DNA from: Oscarella lobularis
Taxonomy: Eukaryota; Porifera; Homoscleromorpha; Homosclerophorida; Oscarellidae
Assembly (NCBI RefSeq): GCF_947507565.1
Contig: NC_089178.1
Coordinates: 1,550,001 to 1,614,000, forward strand
Direction of reading: 5' to 3'
Length of the DNA stretch: 64,000 nucleotides
In this document: piece by piece, positions 39,613 through 51,500 of the stretch
How the letters are laid out: every line of letters begins with the position of its first letter
How positions within the stretch are numbered: position 1 is the stretch's first letter
The notes under the pieces: model-generated
What the model was told of the DNA's origin: nothing
Seen by the model: only the letters and a program-made list of their open reading frames with translations
Databases searched by the model: none
Position numbers and translations under genes: made by a program

Positions 39613-41160
39613 GCATTTTTAAATCTTTTTTTATCTCTGCCAGAGGTTTTTCGTCTTTGGCTTTTTCAGCGTCTTCGCCTGTCTGAAGACAGATTATCAA
39701 TTCCATTGCAAAGTAAGGTAGTTTCGAAGACCAACTTCATCGCTGTCAACATCATCCAGATACGCTTGTCTCGGATCATCAATCGCGCAGCCTACGAAAA
39801 CGTGCGTTTCCGTGGCTGAACTGTTTAGTGGTAAATAACTGCACCGTCATCAGCGCGGTTCGCATCATTTTGCTTGTCTATCGTGCCAACGTTGTCCTCA
39901 GCTGGCGTGTCTTCAGCTGGTTTCTCAGCCATGCGGTCCGAATTTCCCGTATCATTTACTCTTCTTTCTGGTTTAGCCGCACAGGATCTCGTTCAAATAG
40001 ACGAAGCAGAATGTGGCGTGTGACTGAAGACAGTCGATCTATCCAATACTGGCATCAGAAAAGCGTCCCGGCCTATAGTAACCCCGGAAACGTTTCAGTG
40101 ACACTTGCAAGAAAAAAATCAGACCGCTAACCGACTCCAATTATACAAAACGTTCAAACAGTAAGTCCATACAGATACCACATAGACCAGGAAATCCCAT
40201 TCAATGCATACAAAGAGACAATAGTTGTTTTCTCTTCCATGGCTTCAAGAAATAATCTAATACTGTGAACTGGAAACAAGTTATTACAAAGCCCGTCATT
40301 CAACATTCACTCACAATGATAAGCCATATAAATAGTAGTAGACTGCTTGGGATGCCAACTTGAGATACACACCAATTCTTCTTTTAGAAATAGTTCTTGA
40401 AAAATGTCCTCCAATGAAGCAATAATCAGTCAATCGTTCGCCAAGTGACGGTCGTTGGATATCATCTTGACTTGAACTTGATATTTTTTTGTCCCAGAGA
40501 CACACTACAGGATAAGGTTATGCATAGACCAATGCAAAACAACACTTTCGTCTGAACCGTTTTAAGACTGGCATCCATAATTCATCCAGAATTCATCCAG
40601 AATTCGAGGAGCGTCTGGGCAACGGAGGATACTGTAGCCTGGTCTTTAGGCAACAACTACGACGATAGTGTGAAAGGAAATACGTAAGAAATTATCCTAG
40701 CTATAAAGCAAAGGGAACGATTTTAGATGAAGACAATTTCGCTATGCGCAGATCGAGCTCGTGGGAAACAGACGAATGCCGGCGAAAGGAAGGCTCAAAG
40801 GAGACTCACTCGATCGCTTGTTGGTTTCGAAATGGGATCAAGTCAGAACTCACAAGGCCACACCGTACGCGAAAATGTCTCTCCGGACAGAGAGCAGATG
40901 CAAATGCCCGTATTTAAATTTCCACGTGGCATCTTAATTTTTTGCATGCGTTGTATGCTAATAATGTATGCATACGCAAATCGTAGCATTAAATTAAACG
41001 AGCGAAGCGCAGGCAAAGAGAGAACGATTTTCAGTGAGAATGAGTAGTGGACAAGCAAGAGCGTGAGTGAGTGAGTGACCGGTCAGGTGATAATTCTTAG
41101 TCGACCTAATTTTTCACGTCATACACGCAAGAAAGACAAAATCGATACAAACAAACGCAA
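39613..41160. other. Gene-poor region, middle part
   Basis: No gene recognised. Minus-strand frames at 39829-39950 (acidic, MAEKPAEDTPAEDNVGTIDK, ending GAVIYH) and 39695-39825 (DPRQAYLDDVDSDEVGLRNY) have coding-like composition. I could not join them to anything. A tandem AATTCATCCAG pair lies at about 40580-40602. Confidence 0.3.
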
Positions 41161-41510
41161 TCAGCATCCCATCCCTGTCTTAAATGGTTCCTGGTTGACG
41201 CTCTCTCTTCGTTCTCCTCTTCGCTTGGCCGTTTCCCTAAAGGTTCTCGCTAAACCCACATACTCTACTACTTGTGCTAAAAAAGTGACAACCTTTGGCG
41301 GTGGCGAAGGATTGAGATATTCTTCTCTTACATCGCGCTCAGCTGCGAGACAAAATGCATCAATAAGGAAGCAGTGAAAGTTACTCTCTGCGCGACGACA
41401 CCGTCTAGCTCTTGCTCAGGAACGGCTTCGCTCTGGGAGCCAAGCTCTTGCTTTAACGCATCCGTCTGCTTTGACTCCATCTTGTCTTCGCTCGGCTGGC
41501 CAATCCACAT
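41161..41510 (-). CDS. Candidate small gene of unknown function
   Basis: Two open minus-strand blocks lie about 46 bp apart. The first (from an ATG at 41510, or 41480) is polar, with ESKQTDALKQELGSQSEAVP. The second follows a good acceptor (TTTTGTCTCGCAG) and reads ERDVREEYLNPSPPPKVVTF followed by LAQVVEYVGLARTFRETAKR, with a stop at 41161. The obvious GT donor of the first block (AGAGTAACT) does not keep the second in frame, whereas a weaker donor (GACGGTGTC) does. The composition looks coding, but I recognise no family. Treat it as a candidate only. Confidence 0.3.
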
Positions 41511-42962
41511 GTGGCAGCCAACTAGGTAGAATGCGCATGCTCTTCAAGTGATAATGCAAAAGGTCAGTTCTATGCCACGCCAACGTGATATGCAAAGTAT
41601 GCAATCCATTTCAAAATGAAAGATTCCTGATCATCTTCCGAGGTTGGAGGATATTTCTCTCACAAGGAAAGACAGCAACAAGGCAACTACAACAAACTCC
41701 TCTAATCCAGAATTGCAAGCCCCTCCTCCTTTCACACAAAAAATACAAAATCTGTCTAGGTTATGTAATGTGTAAAAATAATACAGTACCAGTATAAAAT
41801 ATAAATGCCACGCCCACGCAAACAAGGTAAAGGTTATGGCGGTCAGCGAGAGGGCGTTCGGTGACAACTGACCAGGGCCGAGATTCTACTTTTGTCAGAT
41901 TGGAAGCTCAAGTGATGGGCGAGAGCGAGAAGCGAGCGCACTCTTCGCTGACACACGGTGATCCGTAGCGGCAGGGCAACAGTAAACGACGAGAATTTGA
42001 GTGCTTGATCAACTAATTTTTTCGTCGCGCCGACGTCGTCATTAGACGGGTCCAAAGAACGCAAAAGAAAAAATCGTTGCACGTGGAGAGGAGAGCATGC
42101 TCGTCTCCAAACGGTCACATGATAGCACGATGACGTCAGATGCCCTACGCTACCAGAGCCCTATAATAAGACCACGGATTGTAGAGACAATCCGTGAGAC
42201 GCTACTAGTGTTTGCTTCAGCTGACAGGGACTAATGCTTTACAGTAGCTTTAATTTATTCTTATTATTGGTGTACATCCATCTACTTGGCATATGATGCG
42301 TCAATAACTGAGTCTGTGGCTTGCTAATTGCTGTGATTGCCGCGATCTTCAGCCAAATTAATTCATATATTTTCACTTGAACCAGTGTAAAAGAAAAACG
42401 AAATCTGCCATAAAGATGAGTGGTATCAACGGCAAATCCAATTGCAACCACTTTGACTATCATCGGCACTTGAAAGAAAATCACCCACTGTACAGCCAGC
42501 AAGGGACGACAGCAATGAATGGTTACAAACCAAGGAATCAATTTACTGACAGAAATCCCTCTTCAAATACTTCGGATGCAAAGAGGACAGTCCCATTCGT
42601 AGCACTTCGCCTGCCGTCATCATTTCAGTGTCGGTCCAATAGTCAAGATACGGTCTATGCCTTCTCCAAGTCGGCATGTGAGTAAAAAATAGCTTGTTTG
42701 GACCTCGTACCTCAAATGAAATTGATCTCGATACTAAGCTATGCGCGACCATAGTTTTCTTCGATTGATCGGACGTCCGATCAGCGACGGAAAGATGTGC
42801 GATGAAAATCTGCCCCTGCGCAGCCGCATTTGACGAACTGAGAAGAAAGAGATGTCTGATGGCGACGTCATTTACGACAGCTGTAGATTTCCCAGATTCC
42901 TCCGTGTAAGCGTGCGCTAGCGACTTCCGTTTTTATTTCAACTCCCTGCAGCAAGAGTTGCA
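41511..42962. other. Upstream flank of WDR24
   Basis: No supported gene. A short hairpin (ACGGATTG, six-base loop, CAATCCGT) is at about 42173-42194. A minus-strand frame at 41843-42118 starts MTVWRRACSPLHVQRFFLLR, which could suggest a mitochondrial protein, but it lacks any recognisable domain. Confidence 0.35.
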
Positions 42963-45900
42963 ATGTCGGGAACACGAAATTACTCGCGAATGCAGTCGGG
43001 AAGCGTTTTTAGCGGCCGCCGAATGCCTGAAAGAGGTGAGAGCATAGCTCAAAATTCCGCCAGTGCGACGAGAGCCAATGTTGGAGCAGGTTTGGTCCCG
43101 GCACGAACATTCAGCCTCGACATAGCGTCTCCAATCAACGCTCTGAGCAAGAACAAAGACGGTTCGATGATCGTCGTTGCAGGCCGGACAGGTTTAGCTT
43201 TTGCATTGGCGAGTTTTTCACGTGATATTCCCCGCCCAGTTTTCAAGACACTGAAATTGTGCGAAGACAAATTCGAAGAGCTGCTGAATCTGCGGGTGGG
43301 AAGAATGAATTTGACATTCAGTAGCACGGACGTCCAGTGGCATCCATTAGACGGTCAGTACTATAATTTCTATTTATTTATTTATTTATTTATTTATTTT
43401 GTACGCATGCAGTTTTCTTGTTTTCTCTCTTGGCATGAGATGTACTTTAATCAAACTTTATTATAGCTAATCTAATTGCTACATCAGCAACGAACGGAGC
43501 TGTAGTCCTATGGAACTTGGGAAAACTGTCCAAGTCGAAGCAGCGTGAGCATGTGGTTAAAATGAAGCAGATGAGCGCATTATATCGTTCTTAGTGCTCG
43601 TCTATAATGATCACAAGCGTACGACACACAAGGTCGCGTTTCCGCCCGACGGTTCCTATCTTCTTAGCGGCTCTCAAGACGGATCTGTCAAGTTATTTGT
43701 AAGTGTATAAGCGTACAATAGAAAGGAAAAAAATTAGAACGGGTTTTCTTTTTGCAGGATATCCGAGTCAATCAAAAAGAATGTCAGATGACATTCAATT
43801 GCGGCTCAGATAGTATCAGAGACGTCCAGGTAAGAAGAGGATAATATAAGTCAAGTACGGCGTGAAATTGACGTACCGTATGTACAGGTAAATCCAATGC
43901 CGCCACATTATTTCGCCACTGCAGGCGAGAATGGTATGATTAAGGTGAGTAACTAACTATCTTCTCGTACGTCTACCAGTAGCAATGTCCTGTGCTAATC
44001 TCTTTCTCTCAGACATGGGATAAGAGAAATCCTTCGTATCAAGTAAGGGGAATACAGTGTCACAATGGTCCGGCGTTTGCCTGCCACTGGCATCCCGAAG
44101 AGTGCCGATACTTGGCTACAGCGGGACGCGATAAGATGATAAAGGTGAATCGCTTCTGTCCGACGCGTTCACGTACCCTTACGCATTTTTTTCTTTTGTC
44201 ACAGATTTGGGACATGCAGGAGTCGTCGAGGCAAATGTTCTCCATTCAAACCATCGCTTCGGTCGCACGCATCAAGTGGCGACCCAAGCATAAGTGGCAC
44301 ATTGGAAGGTACTGGAAAAAGAAAACGAGGAAATCGATTTTGTAACTCCTCTTCTAGCTGTTCCCTACTCGTCGAGAACAGCATTAACGTGTGGGACGTC
44401 AATCGTCGTTACATACCGTATGCGACATTCACAGAGCACAAAGACGTCACGACAAGTGAGGGAGTCCCACAAGAAAGAGAACGGAACGACTATAACCGCC
44501 TGCCTTTTTTCTCCATTTGATCCAGGTTTTGAGTGGCTGAACGAAAACGTCGTTTTGTCCGGCTCCAAAGACGGCACCTTGATTCAACACGCGTTCAAGG
44601 ACGCTGAACGTCCGGCCGACACGCTGCCTCCCGTCGGAATGGCATTAAACATTCGCGGCGACATAACGTACGCGTCGTGCGACTCCTTGATGATGACGAC
44701 AGCCGCAACAACAGCGTCGAATTCAATGCAAGGAGAACAAAAAAAAAAGAAAACAATTTCTTAAACGTACGATCTGCACCTTTTTTCAGATTTTCGCCGC
44801 CTGGCGCAGCAGTGGTGAGAGGAGGCGGAGCAGCGTTCTTCAAAAAGCAGCCGGAGAATCGGCCCGTCGATAAATTTCAATCGGTTCGCAGCACGGTCTT
44901 GCAGTTCAAATGTCCACCGAAGATATTCGACGTAATTGCGACGACGAGACGATTTCCTTCTTAGCGCTATGTTCTCTGTCTATTTCTCTCTCTCAGTTCA
45001 CCGAAGAAGTCTTTCGGCACTTGGCCAAATCCTACTGGATTCACGGACATTCCTTGGAAGAGATATGCGATCACAATGCCTCTGTACACACTCATTGCCT
45101 GTGGCGGTCTTATCGTTCCCTAAACCAACTCATTTATTAATTATTCAGAAAGCTATGGAGATTCAACGCTTTCACATAGCCAAAACATGGGCTATTCTCA
45201 AGCGGCTCTACGCACCGGAGACGAGTTCCGTTCTTGGCGCCTTCGGCGGTGGCGGCGGCGGCGGCACAACTGCTCGTCTGCAACCGCTGCCACTAGACGA
45301 CGCGACGAGCGTTGGGGGAAACCTCAGTACTCACGGATCCAAGTTGTTGGAACGTCGATCGTCGGTTGACGCAATGTCGAAAAAAACAGCGGAAATGCTG
45401 ACAGTGTCGACGGAACAAGAGTACACGGGTGAACGTTAAATATAGTCTTTGAATATTCCTCCGAGATTGCGCTATTTCTAGACGACGACGACGACGAAGA
45501 AGATGACGAAGACATGCACGGTGATCGCGACGACGACGACGACGTCGACGACGACGATGAAAGCGGTACCGAAAGCGACGGCGTGAAACAACTCCAAAAT
45601 ATTGCAAGCGGAGGTTTGTTGAATAGTTGATGAAGTAGACTTAACGCAATTGTTTTCTTCATCTAGCTGACTTCAAATTTGATGACGATGAATATGAAAT
45701 AGATTCCGAAGCTGGATCCGCTTCTGCTCGAAGCGGAGCGGCGCGCGGCGGCCGCGGCAGCACTTCAACTCAAACTTGGGGCCAATTGCCAAGCGTAGCG
45801 TTCCTTTACGCCGTTTCTGAACAACTCGTTAATTAAATTGTTTCTGTAGGAAGCGTTTGAACCGAGGCACGAATTGCAGAGCAGGTAAATCTAATTGATC

Positions 45901-46904
45901 GACTTCTTTTTTGTCCGTCTCCTCTCTCCTTTGACCCTTTTCCTCTCTCCTCCAAGTTCGCCATCTTCGGACAGCGGAAAAGAGGAGGCGCCGGATCAAT
46001 TCCTTGCCCATTCCGGCACCGAGCATCCGACGGGCGGAAGTGCCGACAGACGGGCGACGTCGACTCGCTTGATTCCTCCCGTCAAGGATGCCAAAGTAAA
46101 CACACGCACACACCATCGACTTCCCCTCGGTCTCGTACGAGTTTTTATACGGATACGTCTTTTCCTTTCCTTCCCAAGCCTCGCCCTCGTCCTCCATGGA
46201 ATCACACCCCCATCGTTGTCAAGATGTTACATCATTTTGCTAATCAGGTTTTTTGTTTACACGCGATGGGGCGGAAGCGTCGTAATGTTTTGAAACGGCG
46301 GGGTTTCAGGGTGACGTGCAGATGAGCGTGTCCATCATTCTCGCACTAGGCAACAAACTTGAAACGGGGGCAGTTGATGAGTTAATTTTGGAACAGTGGT
46401 TTCTCTCTTACGTTGGTATATACTTGCCTCTTGCTTTTTCGTTTCCTTCTCTATATGTTTTAGAACTTCTCCAACGATTTCAAATGTGTTCAAAAGCGGC
46501 TTTAGTCATTAAGCTCTGCAGGTTGCAAAGCGTGAATAATCTCAATTTGGTGAGCAAAGAAGAGAAGGGAGAGAATGCTTCTGAAATTTTTTTTGTTTGC
46601 AGGATTCCACGCTGATTCCTTCGAACTGCAATGCATGTCGAAAACCGTTAACAAAGACCGGATGGTTTTGCGATCGTTGTCTCTCTTTGACAAACTCTTG
46701 CTCACTCTGGTACAGATTCCTTATTCAGTTGACTTGACAAAATTAGTCTCGATTTCCTGTTTTTCTAGCCACACAACGGTCAAAGGTCTGTACGTCTGGT
46801 GCCAGGGTTGCGGTCACGGCGGTCATTTGGCTCACATGCGCGCATGGTTCGCACAGTGCGCCTTTTGCCCGACTGGCTGCGGGCACAGATGCGAATGCGC
46901 ATAA
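42963..46904 (+). CDS. WDR24: WDR24, GATOR2 complex subunit
   Basis: Many exons from the ATG at 42963. WD40 propeller blocks appear in order: LNLRVGRMNLTFSSTDVQWH, ANLIATSATNGAVVLWNLGK, HKVAFPPDGSYLLSGSQDGS, NGPAFACHWHPEECRYLATA, GRDKMIK, IASVARIKWRPKHKWHIG, SINVWDVNRRYIPYATFTEH and LSGSKDGTLIQHAFKDA. The middle contains an aspartate/glutamate-rich linker (about 45480-45570). The helical part has DVQMSVSIILALGNKLETGA and the zinc-binding RING-like end is KGLYVWCQGCGHGGHLAHMR, finishing CPTGCGHRCECA. All match vertebrate WDR24 in order. GATOR2 relieves GATOR1 inhibition of Rag GTPases, so it promotes mTORC1 when amino acids are present. A TATT microsatellite fills part of intron 1 (about 43366-43400). 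Confidence 0.94.
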
Positions 46905-47329
46905 ACGCTTGAGAATCTCTTCGTTTTTCGTTGCTCTCTAGCACGCTTGCGCGTGCTTCTTTTGTACATATGAAGAATCGGTGATATTCAACGCGAATCT
47001 TGGGTTGGAAATAAATTTTGTCTTTTCTCCTCAATTCGCGCTTCGGGCATGATTCAGACACAGGAAGCCGCAGTACTAGAGGAAATGCAGGCTGATTCAA
47101 TTTCTCTCCTAAAACAAAAACGGGGATGGTGCTTAGACAGTCCATAATCTAAGCACAATTCCCGCACGTCACGGACGCTACTTTTATCAGGAATCCTTAC
47201 CTGGCAGGAAGAAATGTGGAATCCCTTGAAGATGGCTATTTTGATAGTCTGCGACTGCCTCCCCTATATAATTACGAGGCCTGTTGAACCCTCGTCATTA
47301 CGCACCAAGCCTGACTGAGAAATAAGACA
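46905..47329. other. Spacer between WDR24 and the homeobox gene
   Basis: No coding exon identified. It should hold the WDR24 3' UTR and the promoter of the homeobox gene. Confidence 0.4.
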
Positions 47330-48173
47330 ATGTGTGAGCAGCGAAGCAATCTGAAGCGACCATCCACTTCTTCATCGGTCACTAAGGAACAATCGAACAG
47401 TAAATAGAGAGTACTGTGCGAGGGCTTTATACACTTCACTGATACGTACCACAGGCAAACGATCCCGAACGCGAACAATTCTCAGCGACGAACAGCTCCT
47501 CGAGCTCGAAAGCATCTTCGAGCTCACAACGTATCCAGCGCGAGAAGTGCGCGAAGCTCTGAGTGCAAAATTGAAACTGCCACAAAGAAAGATACAGGTA
47601 AAGCAAAAAGAGAGAGAGAAGGCGCGCAGCACCTCTAGCTGAAAGTCTCCCTTTTCCAAGGTCTGGTTTCAAAATCGTCGAGCCAAGATCAAACGAGAAA
47701 ACTACTATGAGACCCGTAAGGTGGAGCTACAACGCAAACTGGGGTTGCTGGGTGGATCGCCATATCCGCCTCAGTCCTTCCACTCCCTGCCCTCCAGCGG
47801 GATGAGCGCCCACTGCAGCAGCGAAGCCCCAATTGCAGCCTTACCGAGAGAGCGATCAAGCTGCGAATTCACGTCCGTTCCATCAACGCATTATGGCCAT
47901 CAGTCTTGGCATTGTTCCCCTCCTCCTCCTCCGCCTTTGCCTCCTCCTCCGCCTCCTCCTCCGCCTCCTCCTCGTCCTCCGCCACAACCGTCCAATGCCT
48001 TTAGTACGGCGTTGTGGCCTAGTTCGCCATCTTTGGAAAGACAACAGCAGATGCCGCAAACGTCTTCCGTCCGATATGAATATCGACTTGCGCCGACGTT
48101 CTCTTTGCCCCACAATCAGCCTGATTTCTGGTGTACCCAGCAAACGTCGACGAGGGGCTCTCCGTTCGTCTAA
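47330..48173 (+). CDS. PRD-like homeodomain transcription factor with proline-rich tail
   Basis: Three exons (47330-47399, 47455-47597, 47661-48173) join in frame to 241 residues. The homeodomain occupies residues 26-85: RSRTRTILSDEQLLELESIF at positions 1-20, then YPAREVREALSAKLKLPQRK and IQVWFQNRRAKIKREN. W48, F49, Q50, N51 and R53 are present, so it should bind TAAT-type sites. Proline 26 and an intron exactly between positions 46 and 47 are features of the PRD-like class. No paired domain is seen. The C-terminal half has long proline runs and FSLPHNQPDFW. Position 8 is leucine instead of the usual phenylalanine. The closest subfamily cannot be named by eye; Hesx-, Gsc- or Otx-like types are possible. 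Confidence 0.85.
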
Positions 48174-48567
48174 GCCTCGACCAAACTTCGAAAACGACGC
48201 TTTTTACAAGTAAGCGCACGCTAACAACGTGCTGATATTCCCGCGCTGATTTGCCCCTGGATAATTATTTTGTACAAAAAAAGACAGATGGATCAAACTT
48301 TTGAGACATATCTTTTTACCAAAAGATCTGATTTAATAAGAAATGAACTACGTACCGCTACATTGGCTAGCATTCAAAAAAAACTGTCCCGTGGCACAAC
48401 GCGGCTATTTATCTGTACACAACTAATGCAGCAATTTTTCCCGTCAATTGCGCTAAATTTGAAAGCGAGTCCGCTAAAAATCGCGCGGCTTGATTTTCAG
48501 TGATCGTTGATACAGTTGCTAAAAACGAGACGTTATAGTCACACCAACTTGATTGAACTAAGACGGG
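48174..48567. other. Spacer between the homeobox gene and RAPGEF1 (convergent 3' ends)
   Basis: No coding signal. The two genes converge here. Confidence 0.5.
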
Positions 48568-51500
48568 TCAACAGACCTCTTCTCCCAAATAAGGTCGAAA
48601 GCCATTGAACACTCGAACTATAACCTCATCTCGCTGAAAAGGATATTCCCTAAATAAAAACGCGAGCGATATTTCGAATCGTCGCAGTCGCGTCGCGCTT
48701 ACGATTGTTGACACTTGCGAATCTTTTCCAATACGGTAAACTGTCTCCAGCGCTTATTGAAATTCACGCTTGACTTGTCATTGTTCACGGAGCCGGGATT
48801 ACCAAGATGAATAAAGGTGAGATCTTGCAGGAACATACCACTTGAAAAGAAAAAGCGTCGCGATTTTTTCACTCGCACAGAAACGTCCCGTTTCATACAT
48901 ATAAGGAATGCACGGCATCTTGGCCTCTCTTAAAGCCGTCCGATATGCCTTAAATGACGCTTTGTTGTCTATCAAAGCGCGCGGTTCGGTCAAACCCTAC
49001 AAAAGAGCGCTCGCTAAAGAAACCCAAAAATAAAACCACGTCCTTCCACCTTATCGACTTCGTCAGACCACTCTAGACGACTGATGGCGGCAGCGTCAAA
49101 CGCTGACAAGATCGCCAAGTAGGAGTTAAAATTATTCATTTCTCTCAGGTGCTTTGAAGAAAGAAGAACGCGTCGAACTACGCTTTGATTAAAGCGTCGA
49201 CACCTTACCTTCATTACTTTAATAAGTTTATGAGCTACTTTGTCTCTATCCTTCGCGTCCGAACTTTCAATTAACTTGGTGCGGCACCTTTGCGAGAACT
49301 TTCGCTAGTACGTTATCAAAGAACAAAAAGAGGACGTCTCTACCAGCTGCTGACGTTATTGAAGTGTTCTGTAAAAGCTGTCAGAGTGGGATTCTTTTCC
49401 TCGTTCTGCTCTTCTGCCCACGCCAGCATTTCGGGCGTCTGCGCAATTGTTCCAACAAGCAAATCAACAAAAGAAAGGCCAAGCCTATACCTCAATATTC
49501 TGAAAAAATTTGAAATCCAAAAGGGACATCTGCTCAGCAATCTGTCGACTTTTGAGATCCTGCAGTTTTTTCTGCCTGTAACGAGAACACGTGACCCAAA
49601 TGAAAAAGCGGGGGCCCCCTACACCTTACGAACTTTACCTTGCATTAGGATCAGGCTTTGTTGTAAGATAACCCATAGGTGAAACGCGAGGTTCATGCAA
49701 ATTTTTCCACTACGGAGAAAGAATAATAACAACCCTTTCTCTTTCTCTTGAAGATAAATCTACCTTCTGTATCAAACTTCGTCGAAGGACAGTCGCCAGT
49801 TTGAGTTCCCCGTCGCAAATGAGTCGATAGACGACGTCAACAAGTCGACTTAGTAGAGCCTTGTTCACTGCACCTCTAGAGAAGTATGCGTCAAAGTGAC
49901 AGATGCTAGGAAGGGTCTTCCCTCCCCCTGACCTCAAATCGTCTACGACGCGCATCAGAACGCTTAGCGTGTGATGACAAACGACCGGATCGCGTTTTCG
50001 TAGAAAGTAATCGTGTCTGGAATGGAATGCGCCCATCCGTCAACTACAGGAAACGTCACAGACCGCGGCCAACCCACTTACCGCTCCAATAACTTCTCGA
50101 CTACAGTTTCAGACGACACAAACGTTCGATATGTCATCAAAAACGCTTCGTAGTATAACCGATCTAAAGAAAAGGACGCAATTAGCACATATGCTCTATG
50201 AAGCCCGTAGTACTGGAGCTAAAGAGACCGGCCACCTTGACCAGACTGTCTATTTTCAATGGGCAGCCTAATGTAACTATTCCATAAATGCTCAAAGAGG
50301 CCCAAAACAAACTGGTCCCTCGTTTTCTATACGTGCCTGGTCCTGAGGCAATAAAACCCACAGGAAGAGGCTTCAGAGCCACCAAAGATTCTAAGTGCGT
50401 GTTAACATAGTTAGACTGCCTTTCTGTGCATGTACTTTGGATGTAATGCTTGGTTGAATGTCCAACAAAAAAAAATATGAAACATAACGACTACAAAAAG
50501 ACTGGGGGCCATGTCGACGTGTCGTCAGCTACTCTATAAAACAGTCTTCTTCAGAGGGGGCCCTCATAACAAACTGGTTCCCATGCATATACGCATTCGT
50601 GATAGCGAAGTGTGGAAGCACAGCAAACAAAACAAATGAAGCCTGCACGCACCAGAAACTGGACCACCTTGACCTGTCTATTGTTGGCCAGCCTAATGTA
50701 ACTAATCCATAACACGGACACACGTGTGGGTACTTCGGCGATTCAAAAGGAACGGTTTCCGCGTAGTCTATGCAAATAACAGCGTCATACCTGGCCCTGA
50801 AGCACTTGCAGCGGCCGCGTAGGCGATCAGCGCGTCGACGGTGCCGCCCTTCAGACTCGCTCCGCCTCCATCCTAAACGGTTGACAGTTACCGGTACGGG
50901 AAAAAAATAACAGAGAGGAAAGATTTACGGACCTCTTCGTTGAACAGTAGCAGATCTTTAACGTTCTGCGAATAGATAGGGTTGTCGGGCACGCCTAAAT
51001 CGCTTCCGTCTGACGTGCGCACGTCTTCGGAGCTAATCGAGGCAACCGGATATGGTAGAAGGGCGGGGAATGAAAGGTAAGCAGACAAATCTCTACCTTG
51101 GTGTTGTTTCCAAAATACTAGGATCGCTTCTAGATCTTCTTGATCTCAAACGAGTGTCCTCTTCCTGAACGAGAACAAGAACGCGTGTGAGGGGATTCGT
51201 TGAAACAGAAGAGATAAGGGGGAAGTAGCAGTTGTACCAGTTCCAGTTCCAGTTCAATGGGACCGTCCTGTTCACATGATAAGGCTCGACTTCGTTTCTG
51301 CAAGAGAAGAAAGAAGAATTGATCCAATGAGTGGCCTGTATCCGATAGTGCCGTCACCTGTACCTTCCGACTCTGCTTTTCCGGCAGAGGAGGCAACACG
51401 TCTCCGGCAACAGTCTCGCTTCGATTACGACCGCTTTGGAGCATTGGCGTTGGCACGGCGTCGCTCCCATAAGCAATTTGTTGTTTCACGACGTCATACC

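Noticed and set aside
45293-45662. Arginine- or serine-rich minus-strand frames at 45.3-45.7 kb
   Set aside because: Antisense shadows of the GAC/GAA-rich acidic linker of WDR24.
47833-48219. Arginine- and glycine-rich frames opposite or out of frame with the homeobox tail
   Set aside because: These are shadows of the CCT-repeat polyproline coding run.
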